Source: JADFAK01 sp047615865
GTDB lineage: Bacteria > Bacteroidota > Bacteroidia > Flavobacteriales_D > Sanyastnellaceae
Direction: 5' to 3'
Length of the DNA: 6,666 nt
Assembly (NCBI GenBank): GCA_047615865.1
Contig: JBLHIB010000156.1
Location: forward strand, 1-6,666
Shown here: positions 1 through 6,084 of the stretch, piece by piece
Position numbering within the stretch: the stretch's first letter is position 1
Layout of the letters: every line of letters starts with the position of its first letter
Translations under genes and position numbers: made by a program
Notes under the pieces: generated by a model
Database searches by the model: none
Told to the model about the DNA's origin: nothing
The model's input: only the letters and a program-made list of their open reading frames with translations

Positions 1-75
1 ATGTTTGTGACTGGCATGGGCAATATTCGTGACGTAATTCCTTTCCCAAGAACGCCTCAAAGCGCTGAATTCTAA
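1..75 (+). CDS. asnS: Asparaginyl-tRNA synthetase, C-terminal end (partial)
   Basis: The frame open from base 1 encodes 24 residues and a TAA stop. It contains GMGNIRDVIPFPRTP and ends in SAEF. This is the hallmark C-terminus of class II asparaginyl-tRNA synthetases (the related E. coli enzyme ends RDVIPFPRTP plus a few residues), where the arginine belongs to class II motif 3. The enzyme charges tRNA-Asn with asparagine in the cytoplasm. The rest of the gene lies left of the window, so the ATG at base 1 is an internal Met. asnS next to rpoN is, as I recall, a common Bacteroidota arrangement; here a leftward gene separates them. No convincing T-tracted terminator follows on this strand. The identification is firm despite the short length because the motif is so specific. 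Confidence 0.93.
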   Translation: MFVTGMGNIRDVIPFPRTPQSAEF

Positions 76-86
76 GACAAATAGAT

Positions 87-204
87 ATTTGCCAAAGGCC
101 CAAACCCCTGAGCCGATAACTTCATTCTATCATTTGCCGAAGGCTTTATTTTCATGCTCTTTTGAGTCATGTCATTCATGTGCGCAACACCATTTTCCAA
201 AGGC
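87..204. repeat. Three spaced copies of a 13-nt direct repeat
   Basis: ATTTGCCAAAGGC at 87-99, ATTTGCCGAAGGC at 132-144 and ATTTTCCAAAGGC at 192-204 differ from each other by one or two bases. Start-to-start spacings are 45 and 60 bp, both multiples of 15 but not whole helical turns. The first two copies have a small internal dyad (GCC-N3-GGC). All three lie in one reading frame, but stops on both strands rule out a protein made of them. Function is unknown: they could be protein-binding sites, remnants of a dispersed intergenic repeat, or partly chance. Confidence 0.5.
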
Positions 205-214
205 TAAAAACACG

Positions 215-281
215 TCCTATTTTTCTCTTTCTTCTGGCCAGCGCTAGGCGCAAATGTTTCTACGCCTAGCCTGAAATAGGA
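215..281. repeat. Nested inverted repeat between convergent genes
   Basis: The inner arms GCTAGGCG (243-250) and CGCCTAGC (263-270) are perfectly complementary around a 12-nt loop. The outer arms TCCTATTT (215-222) and AAATAGGA (274-281) are also perfect 8-bp complements, with an asymmetric internal loop of 20 and 3 nt. No T-run follows on the + strand, so it is not a canonical intrinsic terminator for asnS. It may still be an mRNA 3'-end stabiliser or a weak terminator, given its place just after asnS and opposite the leftward gene's terminator. Confidence 0.5.
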
Positions 282-286
282 TCATT

Positions 287-325
287 AAAAAAGCAGCATT
301 TGCAGTACGAACTACAAATGCTGCT
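287..325 (-). terminator. Intrinsic terminator of the secreted VCBS/ASPIC gene
   Basis: Read leftward, an 11-bp perfect stem (arms 315-325 and 292-302) closes a loop that itself holds three more pairs after one mismatch. It is followed at once by six T residues (the A-run at 287-292 on the + strand). It lies 15 bases beyond the stop codon of the leftward gene. On the + strand there is no T-tract after the hairpin, so it should act only on leftward transcription. Confidence 0.88.
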
Positions 326-340
326 AATAAATAGTATTGT

Positions 341-2092
341 TTAAGATTGCTTAATCACTTTTCCAGAAGCGACGAGTACCTTATTCGAATTCAAAGTCCA
401 CGTGTAGTGACCTGAAGGGAGATGCGATGTGTCTAAAGTCGTCTTAGATCCATTCAATTCCTGAGAAAGAACCAATCTTCCTTGAGCGTCCAATAGTTCA
501 ATTTTGCCCTGGTTGATGTCGCTGTCGATTGTAAGCTCATCCATCATCGGATTTGGGTAAATATTTACATTCACATTGTTTTCAAGCTCGGCAACTCCTA
601 CGTTGCCTCCCTCTTCAACCGTGATTGTTTGATTCGCATCAACATCATTAAGTATGTCCACTGTGCCAGAAGGCCAAGTGACCGTAAGCGTTTCGATTGT
701 GTCATTTTGTCCAAGGCCGAAGTGAGAAATCATACTATTCATGATGCCGTAACTCTCGCCACTTTTCACGTCGCGAATCATAGTTCCAAAAGCTCCTTCA
801 ATAGTAACTCGAGCTCCAATTCCGTCAGGGTTGCTTACCACACCTGTGAGGTCGACCATCAAGTAGTTGTGGTCGCCGCCATCGTTCATCAAGATTTTGT
901 CATCAGCTTCTCCCCAGCCGCCGTAGCCGCCAGTAATTGCCAGAATGTCCACGTATCCATCGTTGTTCACGTCTCCGAGACCAAAAGAATTGATGTCTTC
1001 ACTAAAAATTTCATCTTCAACAGTAAACGTTCCATCGCCATTGTTCATAGCGATGATATAACTGGTGCCACCTGTCGCGAGAATGTCGATAAAGCCATCA
1101 TTGTCAAAATCACGCATTGCAGTTTGAATAGTCGCAAAAGGAACTACCTCATCAAGTCCAGCAGCAGCGCTTACATCTGTAAAAACTCCTGTTCCATCAT
1201 TGACGAAAAGCATGTTGTTTGTGTCGTGATTTGCGCAGTACATATCCATGTCACCATCGTTGTCGATATCACCGAAATCGGCCGACCAACTTTGAGCCCC
1301 TACGGCAATACCTGCAGCAACAGCGGCCTCATTGTATGAGTTTGTCTCTGGATCATACAACCACAATTGGTTGATTCTTCGTGGGTCAGTGTTGTCGGTA
1401 ACTCCTTGACGACACTTTGCAATATATAGGTCGCAATATCCATCGTTGTTGACATCCGTAAAGCATGAGCCGTAGTTTCCTGAACCCTCTTCATCAGTCC
1501 CGTTAAGTGATGTATTCAACAAGGCAGTTACCTCCATGTCATCGTAGGTATATCCACCTGTTCCGTCATTGAGAACAATCAAACTGGGACCGTCGTCATG
1601 ACATGCGAAAATATCAACATGACCATCATAGTCCAGATCGAAGAAGTTGATTCCTTGAACAAAGATATCTTCAGCTTCGGCATAGGTTACTTCCATCGTC
1701 ATGCCATCAGAAGAAACTAGACCAATTTTAATTGTGTCGTAGAATCCGCCGGCCATGATGTCACACATGCCGTTCCCATCTACATCTGCTATGGCTAGTC
1801 CCCATGCATTATCAACACCCCATTCGCCTTCTTCGCTGCCTAAAGCGCCTAACTCGACCTCTATATAGGTTCCGTCGGCCTGCTGGTAGTCTACAAGGAT
1901 TATAAGACCACTTCCCATTCTTATGACGTCGTCTAGCCCGTCTTTGTTCATGTCCGTAATACCCACTGGGTGGCTAGATGCCACCTCAGAATCTGTGAAC
2001 ACGGTCGCTGAGGCATCGGTAAAACCGAGCTGAGCTCCTGCGTTGAATGCCATTGCTAGCCCCAGGATAATGGAGAGTTTTTTCATATTCAT
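341..2092 (-). CDS. Secreted FG-GAP/VCBS beta-propeller protein with ASPIC/UnbV and T9SS sorting domains
   Basis: This 583-residue protein begins with a signal peptide (MKKLSIILGLAMAFNAGA, cleavage likely before Gln21). Seven calcium-loop motifs of the form DxDxDGxxD follow at about residues 47, 103, 152, 213, 275, 328 and 374. They are spaced 46-62 residues apart, as expected of a seven-bladed FG-GAP/VCBS propeller of the integrin-alpha type. Residues about 420-495 match the ASPIC/UnbV domain (PDGIGARV, the SHFGLG stretch at 456-461, and TWPSGTVD). The last 75 residues (from NIYPNP, about 510) form a type A T9SS sorting domain ending GKVIKQS. The expected route is Sec export, then T9SS passage to the cell surface or medium. 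The ligand or substrate is unknown; such proteins are usually linked to adhesion or glycan handling. Start is Met1 at 2092 or Met3 at 2086; neither has a strong Shine-Dalgarno site. The gene is monocistronic, with its own promoter and terminator, and lies antisense between asnS and rpoN. Confidence 0.93.
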   Translation of the reverse strand: MNMKKLSIILGLAMAFNAGAQLGFTDASATVFTDSEVASSHPVGITDMNKDGLDDVIRMGSGLIILVDYQQADGTYIEVELGALGSEEGEWGVDNAWGLAIADVDGNGMCDIMAGGFYDTIKIGLVSSDGMTMEVTYAEAEDIFVQGINFFDLDYDGHVDIFACHDDGPSLIVLNDGTGGYTYDDMEVTALLNTSLNGTDEEGSGNYGSCFTDVNNDGYCDLYIAKCRQGVTDNTDPRRINQLWLYDPETNSYNEAAVAAGIAVGAQSWSADFGDIDNDGDMDMYCANHDTNNMLFVNDGTGVFTDVSAAAGLDEVVPFATIQTAMRDFDNDGFIDILATGGTSYIIAMNNGDGTFTVEDEIFSEDINSFGLGDVNNDGYVDILAITGGYGGWGEADDKILMNDGGDHNYLMVDLTGVVSNPDGIGARVTIEGAFGTMIRDVKSGESYGIMNSMISHFGLGQNDTIETLTVTWPSGTVDILNDVDANQTITVEEGGNVGVAELENNVNVNIYPNPMMDELTIDSDINQGKIELLDAQGRLVLSQELNGSKTTLDTSHLPSGHYTWTLNSNKVLVASGKVIKQS

Positions 2093-2107
2093 TGCTTTGG
2101 TTCTGCG

Positions 2108-2127
2108 GTGAGGGTAATTATCCTCAC
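2108..2127 (-). promoter_or_regulatory. Small stem-loop in the 5' leader of the secreted-protein gene
   Basis: GTGAGG (2108-2113) and CCTCAC (2122-2127) form a 6-bp stem with an 8-nt A/T-rich loop. In the leftward transcript it lies 15-35 bases before the start codon, where it could affect ribosome access or mRNA stability. Its length alone does not exclude chance. Confidence 0.3.
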
Positions 2128-2143
2128 TGTGGGAAATTATTTC

Positions 2144-2163
2144 TTGAAGGTTTGTACCTTCAA
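2144..2163. promoter_or_regulatory. Operator-like perfect dyad at the leftward promoter
   Basis: TTGAAGGT (2144-2151) and ACCTTCAA (2156-2163) are perfect 8-bp inverted arms around TTGT. The right arm overlaps the TTTG of the predicted -7 element at 2161-2168, and the dyad covers the expected transcription start of the secreted-protein gene. That is a classic position for a repressor site. Because the start would fall inside the dyad, a protein-binding site is more likely than an RNA hairpin. The binding protein is unknown. Confidence 0.45.
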
Positions 2164-2190
2164 ATATAGTTATACGTCTTTGAAGTCAAA
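2161..2190 (-). promoter_or_regulatory. Bacteroidota-type promoter for the secreted-protein gene
   Basis: On the minus strand TTTG (2187-2190) is followed after 18 bases by TATATTTG (2161-2168). This fits the Bacteroidota housekeeping consensus of TTTG or TTG near -33 and TAnnTTTG near -7, at normal spacing. Transcription would start near 2155, giving a leader of about 60 nt. Confidence 0.65.
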
Positions 2191-2278
2191 TACCCTATCC
2201 ACTTCATGTCATCGTCAATTATATTAATTCTGGATTAAGTAAGTTTTCTATCAGGAGATGAAAGGAAAAGAGTAATAA

Positions 2279-2306
2279 ACGTTCCTTGAAGTTAAGAAGG
2301 AAACGT
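2279..2306. repeat. Imperfect dyad in the rpoN promoter spacer
   Basis: ACGTTCCTT (2279-2287) and AAGGAAACGT (2297-2306) pair over nine bases with one bulged A. The dyad runs across the predicted -33 element and up to the -7 element of rpoN, so a bound protein would block the polymerase. No known operator is recognised in it. Confidence 0.35.
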
Positions 2307-2313
2307 ATTTTTG
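2286..2313 (+). promoter_or_regulatory. Bacteroidota-type promoter for rpoN
   Basis: TTG (2286-2288), 17 bases, then TATTTTTG (2306-2313), matches the TTG / TAnnTTTG consensus. Transcription would start near 2320, leaving a short purine-rich leader (AGGAAAAGAAG at 2321-2331) that contains a weak Shine-Dalgarno-like AGGA before the ATG at 2336. Confidence 0.6.
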
Positions 2314-2335
2314 TCGGACTAGGAAAAGAAGAATT

Positions 2336-3784
2336 ATGTTAAAGCAGACGTTACAACAGCGACTCCAGCAGAAGTTATCACCCCAACAAATTCAATTGAT
2401 GAAGTTGCTTGAGGTGCCAACAATTGAACTTGAACAGCGCATCAAAGAGGAGCTTGAGGCAAATCCAGCGCTGGATGAAGGGAAGGAACAGACGGATGCC
2501 GATGATGATTTCGAGGAGCCAGAGCAGGAAGAAGTTAAAGACGATGAATTGGATTTTGACTTGAGTGAGTACATGTCTGATGACGATACTCCTGACTACA
2601 AGTATTCTGTTTCGAATTCAAGTCCTGATGATGAGTCTGCGTCTATTCCTTTAGGCAGTGGTAAAACATTTCAAGAGGTGTTGCTCACCCAATTGGGTTG
2701 GAGGAATCTGACGGAGAGGGATAAGATGCTGGCTGTGCATCTCATTGGTAACTTAGACGATGATGGGTATTTGCGAAGAGAACTTGGCGCTGTCGTGAAT
2801 GATCTAGCCTTTTCGCAAAATATAATTGCGACTTCTGATGAATTGGATGTCGTGCTCAAAGTGGTACAAGATTTAGACCCTCCAGGTGTTGGAGCGCGTG
2901 ACTTGCAGGAATGTCTTCTCATTCAATTGGAGCGGTTCGACGATCCGTCGGATGTGATCGTAACGGCCCATGAAATTATAGTAAAATACTTCGATGAATT
3001 CTCGAAGAAGCATTACGATAAGATCACCAAGAAGATGGACATTCTTGAAGAAGAATTGAAAGAGGCTATAGGTGAAATCGTGAAGTTAAATCCAAAGCCA
3101 GGGAATTCGTTGAAGGAGACGACAAAATCTCTTCAGCCTGTTATTCCAGATTTCCTTCTTACTGTTGAGTCTGATGAGATTCGTGTCGTATTGAATCAAC
3201 GGAATGCTCCAGAATTGAAGATCAGTCGGGAGTACAAGAACATGATAAAGGGATACGCTCTGGAGAAAAAACCGGAGAAATCTCAAAAAGAAGCGATTCT
3301 TTTCGTGAAGACCAAGATCGATTCTGCCAAGTGGTTCATTGATGCAATCAAACAACGACAGCATACTCTTCTTATAAATATGGAGGCTATTGCCAATTAT
3401 CAGAAGGAGTATTTTTTGACTGGCGACGAGTCGAAGTTGCGACCGATGATTCTTAAAGATGTTGCAGAATTGTCGAACATGGATGTGAGTACAATCAGTC
3501 GTGTATCGAATAGCAAGTATGTTCAAACGCCTTATGGCACATACAAACTGAAGAGTTTTTTCTCAGAGTCTATTTCACGTGATGATGGAGAGGAAGTGTC
3601 GACACGTATAGTTAAGAAATTTCTTGAGGATGCCATTGATGAAGAGGACAAGCGTAAACCATTTACCGATCAAAAATTGGTCGAAATGTTGAAGGCGGAA
3701 GGTTATACTTTAGCTCGCCGAACAGTAGCGAAATACAGAGAGCAGCTTTCTATTCCTGTGGCTCGATTGAGAAGAGAACTTTAA
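2336..3784 (+). CDS. rpoN: RNA polymerase sigma-54 factor
   Basis: This 482-residue protein has the full sigma-54 layout and normal family length (E. coli RpoN is 477). Residues 1-50 (LKQTLQQRLQQKLSPQQIQ then LMKLLEVPTIELEQRI) are the Gln/Leu-rich region I contacted by AAA+ activators. Residues about 50-108 are the acidic, variable region II. Residues about 110-300 are the core-polymerase-binding region, with DLDPPGVGARDLQECL at 179-194. Residues about 371-410 hold the helix-turn-helix that reads the -12 element (VAELSNMDVSTISRVS). The RpoN box ARRTVAKYRE at 460-469 reads the -24 element and is intact. The protein directs polymerase to -24/-12 promoters and needs an ATP-dependent enhancer-binding protein, none of which is encoded here. 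Start is fixed by region I, which begins at the first Met. It is followed after one base by the PAP2-like gene, so the two are probably one transcript. Confidence 0.98.
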   Translation: MLKQTLQQRLQQKLSPQQIQLMKLLEVPTIELEQRIKEELEANPALDEGKEQTDADDDFEEPEQEEVKDDELDFDLSEYMSDDDTPDYKYSVSNSSPDDESASIPLGSGKTFQEVLLTQLGWRNLTERDKMLAVHLIGNLDDDGYLRRELGAVVNDLAFSQNIIATSDELDVVLKVVQDLDPPGVGARDLQECLLIQLERFDDPSDVIVTAHEIIVKYFDEFSKKHYDKITKKMDILEEELKEAIGEIVKLNPKPGNSLKETTKSLQPVIPDFLLTVESDEIRVVLNQRNAPELKISREYKNMIKGYALEKKPEKSQKEAILFVKTKIDSAKWFIDAIKQRQHTLLINMEAIANYQKEYFLTGDESKLRPMILKDVAELSNMDVSTISRVSNSKYVQTPYGTYKLKSFFSESISRDDGEEVSTRIVKKFLEDAIDEEDKRKPFTDQKLVEMLKAEGYTLARRTVAKYREQLSIPVARLRREL

Positions 3785-3785
3785 T

Positions 3786-4400
3786 ATGCGAGCGGCCGCA
3801 TCAATCATTTCTTATATTTTTCATCCGCTTTGGATGCCCTTAATAATCTTTGGGCTTGCCATGTGGATTGACCCATATCTGATAGCTCAGCGAGCAGTTA
3901 TTCCTTTTATAACCATTGTTCTGATCGTCAATATTTTGGCACCCGCAGCGAGCATATGGCTTATGGTAAAAAGGGGGATGGTAGGGAGCAAAGAAATGGA
4001 AGCAAGAGATGAGCGGTTCTGGCCTTTTATCGTTGTAGCTGCCTATTATTTTATAACGTATTGGTTTTTACGTCCGCGAACAATGATCTTATCCGAACCA
4101 TTGGTGGGCATGTTTTGCGCGGTTTGGGTGGCTCTTTTGATCACACTTCTCATCAACCTCAAGTGGAAAATCAGTGTACATATGTTATCGCAAGGAGGTA
4201 TGATTGGATGTCTGGCCGCTTTGAGTAAGGTCCATTTTTTGAACGCAGGGCCATTGATTATTCTGCTGCTTCTTGTGGCAGGGTGGGTGGGTTTTGCGCG
4301 TTTGCATCTGCAAGCTCATACACACGCTCAGGTATATGCAGGTTTTGTACTTGGATTTGTAGTGAATTATGCGATAGTAGGATACGGGCTGCTTATTTAG
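3786..4400 (+). CDS. Polytopic membrane protein, degenerate PAP2 phosphatase-like
   Basis: This 204-residue protein is mostly hydrophobic, with about six or seven predicted membrane helices (near 14-27, 36-61, 79-95, 105-124, 134-147, 153-170 and 182-203). It begins ASIISYIFHPLWMPL, a start I associate with a Bacteroidota family often labelled PAP2 or PA-phosphatase related. The PAP2 signature survives in part. KISVH at 128-132 keeps the Ser and His of the PSGH motif, and residues 172-182 read R-x5-H-x3-Q, matching SR-x5-H-x3-D except that Ser171 is Ala and the final Asp is Gln182. RP at 96-97 may be the end of KX6RP, but its Lys is absent. PAP2 enzymes dephosphorylate lipid phosphates such as phosphatidate or undecaprenyl pyrophosphate. 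Activity is doubtful here: the nucleophile His178 is present but its charge-relay Asp is not. Start ATG lies 1 base after the rpoN stop, implying translational coupling. Its stop overlaps that of galE by 4 bases. Confidence 0.75.
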   Translation: MRAAASIISYIFHPLWMPLIIFGLAMWIDPYLIAQRAVIPFITIVLIVNILAPAASIWLMVKRGMVGSKEMEARDERFWPFIVVAAYYFITYWFLRPRTMILSEPLVGMFCAVWVALLITLLINLKWKISVHMLSQGGMIGCLAALSKVHFLNAGPLIILLLLVAGWVGFARLHLQAHTHAQVYAGFVLGFVVNYAIVGYGLLI

Positions 4401-5431
4401 TCCTGAGCCGTTGCCGTTTCGTGCAGTTTAAGCTGCCAATTCCAAGCATCCGTCAAAGCATCTTCGAGAGTCAATTGAGTAGACCAGTTTAGTTCAGTAT
4501 TTGCCTTGTGGGCGCTGGCATAAATTTTCTCAACATCTCCAGGCCGGCGAGCACCTAAAGCAAAATTTAGCTTGGTATTGCTTACTTTTTCAAATGCTTT
4601 AATGACTTCTAAAACAGAGTTTCCATGGCCTGTACCTAAATTAAAAGCTTGGCATGAAATTTCGTTAGCGGCTAAATACTTCAGAGCTTGAACGTGTGCC
4701 TTGGCTAAGTCCACGACATGAATGTAATCACGAACACATGTTCCGTCTGCGGTGTCGTAATCAGTTCCAAATACGGTGAGGTTGGAACGGAGTCCAACGG
4801 CGGTTTGTGTAATGTATGGTATGAGATTTTCGGGAACACCAAGAGGCAGTTCGCCGATGAGTCCTGAAGGATGGGCACCAATAGGGTTGAAATACCTCAA
4901 AAGGACAGCACTCACCTGATTCGAGTCTCCTTTTCTCAGGTCATTCAACAACCTTTCACACACTTGTTTTGTAAATCCATAGGGAGATTGCGCTTCTTGC
5001 ATTTCAGTACTCTCGGTCACTGGGAGAATATCAGGCTGCCCATAAACGGTACAAGAAGAGCTGAAAACAAGGTTGCGGACGCCAAACTCATTCATTAAGC
5101 GTGTCAAGACCACCAGGGAATTGATATTGTTATGATAGTATTTGAGTGGAAACTGCACTGATTCACCTACTGCCTTGTGCGCAGCGAAGTGTATAGCACC
5201 TTGCAATTCAGGATGGTCTAAAAAGACTTGACGAAGAGCAACTTCATCGGTACAGTCCAAATCATACCACACAACGGATTGATTTGCAATGTTTTCAATG
5301 CGATCAATGACACTTTGGTGGCTGTTGCAGAAATTGTCTACGATCACCGGCGTAAAGCCGCTATTGATCAGCTCAACTGCTGTATGAGAACCTATAAAAC
5401 CTGCCCCTCCTGTTACGAGAATCTTCGACAT
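4397..5431 (-). CDS. galE: UDP-glucose 4-epimerase
   Basis: This 344-residue extended short-chain dehydrogenase/reductase interconverts UDP-glucose and UDP-galactose in the cytoplasm, using bound NAD (Leloir pathway; donor for envelope and exopolysaccharide glycans). The NAD-binding GGAGFIG is at 8-14, followed by VDNF at 31-34. HFAAHKAVGES is at 81-91. The catalytic Ser lies in SSSCTVYG at 124-131, and the catalytic pair is Tyr151 and Lys155 (YGFTK). RPGDVEKIYAS near 296-306 and ELNW are typical of GalE C-termini. The position equivalent to E. coli Tyr299, which limits use of N-acetylated sugars, aligns roughly with Ile303, so action on UDP-GlcNAc cannot be excluded. Length is normal (E. coli 338). 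Start ATG at 5431 is set by the first beta-strand, with ACAGG a few bases upstream as a weak Shine-Dalgarno. It stands alone, convergent with the rpoN operon and divergent from the right-hand genes. No other gal genes are present. Confidence 0.96.
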   Translation of the reverse strand: MSKILVTGGAGFIGSHTAVELINSGFTPVIVDNFCNSHQSVIDRIENIANQSVVWYDLDCTDEVALRQVFLDHPELQGAIHFAAHKAVGESVQFPLKYYHNNINSLVVLTRLMNEFGVRNLVFSSSCTVYGQPDILPVTESTEMQEAQSPYGFTKQVCERLLNDLRKGDSNQVSAVLLRYFNPIGAHPSGLIGELPLGVPENLIPYITQTAVGLRSNLTVFGTDYDTADGTCVRDYIHVVDLAKAHVQALKYLAANEISCQAFNLGTGHGNSVLEVIKAFEKVSNTKLNFALGARRPGDVEKIYASAHKANTELNWSTQLTLEDALTDAWNWQLKLHETATAQD

Positions 5432-5453
5432 AAACCTGTAATGATAATGGGTA

Positions 5454-5473
5454 CTAAAGTAGAGATAATTATC
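5454..5473 (-). promoter_or_regulatory. Weak galE promoter candidate with adjacent 10-bp palindrome
   Basis: On the minus strand TACTTTAG (5454-5461) matches TAnnTTTG at all but one fixed base and would give a short leader for galE. No good TTG lies at the right distance upstream, so the promoter call is weak. Just upstream is the perfect palindrome GATAATTATC (5464-5473), directly followed by ATCGCGAT (5471-5478), also self-complementary. They lie where the spacer of this promoter would be, a plausible operator position. Confidence 0.3.
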
Positions 5474-5538
5474 GCGATCAGAAATGACTTACACATGAAA
5501 GCATCCAATAACTCACTTCTAGTATGATATAGGCCCAT

Positions 5539-5546
5539 TAGATTTG
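5539..5546 (+). promoter_or_regulatory. Promoter -7 element candidate for the receiver-like gene
   Basis: TAGATTTG is an exact match to TAnnTTTG. The -33 partner is poor (TTC at 5517-5519, 19 bases upstream). Transcription would begin near 5550-5554, very close to the possible start codons at 5553 and 5562, which would give a leaderless or very short-leader mRNA. Confidence 0.4.
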
Positions 5547-5561
5547 CTCAAAATGAGAAAA

Positions 5562-5936
5562 ATGAATGAACCAATAGTTCTGCTTTTAGAGGATTGGGAA
5601 AATGACGGTGAGCGAGTAAGCGAATTGTTGTGGATGCTCGAAGAGATGAAAATTGTCTCAGTTAGCTTTGAAAACAAAAACACGCTTGACTTCGGAGCCA
5701 ACAATGAGGATATGCCTGCAGTTCTTCTGATGTATTTGAATCGAACCGAATATTATGCGATTAGCTTTTTAGAGAATGCCTATATCATCCAATTTGAAAC
5801 TTTTGGCGTTAAGGTTCTTGAGCAGGAGTTTAATTGTTCCATTTGCCCGGCGGGCGCGGACAATAGCATTTCCATTCTAGACTTCCTTTCTTCAGTATGC
5901 GCTTCTTCAGGACCACTATACTGTACGGCCAATTGA
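5562..5936 (+). CDS. Small protein, possible degenerate receiver (pseudo-receiver) domain
   Basis: I do not recognise this gene with certainty. The 124-residue product is the length of one receiver domain. It starts NEPIVLLLEDWENDGERVSE, resembling the first strand of response regulators followed by an acidic pair (Glu10, Asp11), and continues with a helix and a strand (KIVSVSFEN, 30-38). PAVLLMYLN at 52-60 is where the third strand and phospho-acceptor Asp should be, but Met57 and Tyr58 stand there instead. The usual Lys of the fifth strand is also not evident. The tail ICPAGADNSISILDFLSSV (94-112) could be the last strand and helix. Five cysteines or so in the last third are unusual for a receiver. 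If the fold is right, it cannot be phosphorylated normally. ATG 5562 was chosen; ATG 5553 (MRKMNEP) is equally possible, while a TTG at 5544 falls inside the predicted -7 element and is unlikely. It is followed 148 bases later by an HPt gene on the same strand, which supports a signalling role. No signal peptide or membrane segment. Confidence 0.6.
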   Translation: MNEPIVLLLEDWENDGERVSELLWMLEEMKIVSVSFENKNTLDFGANNEDMPAVLLMYLNRTEYYAISFLENAYIIQFETFGVKVLEQEFNCSICPAGADNSISILDFLSSVCASSGPLYCTAN

Positions 5937-6056
5937 TCTGTTTCGATATAGGTCTGTTCCTACGTAATTAAGGGTTGTGCGCCGACAAACAAAATTTATT
6001 AGGAATAGGTATAAGAAACTGAAACTTTATCCAAAGTATACAGTATAAGAAAGAGA

Positions 6057-6080
6057 CTAACTAACCTAACCTAATTAATT
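6057..6080 (+). repeat. CTAA/CCTAA tandem run in the HPt gene leader
   Basis: CTAA, CTAA, CCTAA, CCTAA, TTAA and TT follow each other at 6057-6080 and end four bases before the ATG of the HPt gene. The run replaces any Shine-Dalgarno site. Unstructured A/T-rich leaders are usual in Bacteroidota, but short tandem units can also vary in copy number by slippage and alter expression. Confidence 0.4.
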
Positions 6081-6084
6081 TAAA

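Noticed and set aside
629..1339. A 236-codon open frame on the + strand inside the secreted-protein gene
   Set aside because: Its product is low in recognisable motifs and it lies wholly antisense to a gene with seven clear calcium loops, an ASPIC domain and a T9SS tail. The repeated GAT/AAC-rich loops of that gene explain the lack of stops.
3086..3526. A 146-codon open frame on the minus strand inside rpoN
   Set aside because: Antisense to the conserved core of sigma-54, with no recognisable domain and no promoter or ribosome site.
5228..5527. A 99-codon open frame on the + strand covering the galE start region
   Set aside because: It overlaps the NAD-binding coding part of galE antisense and shows no family resemblance.
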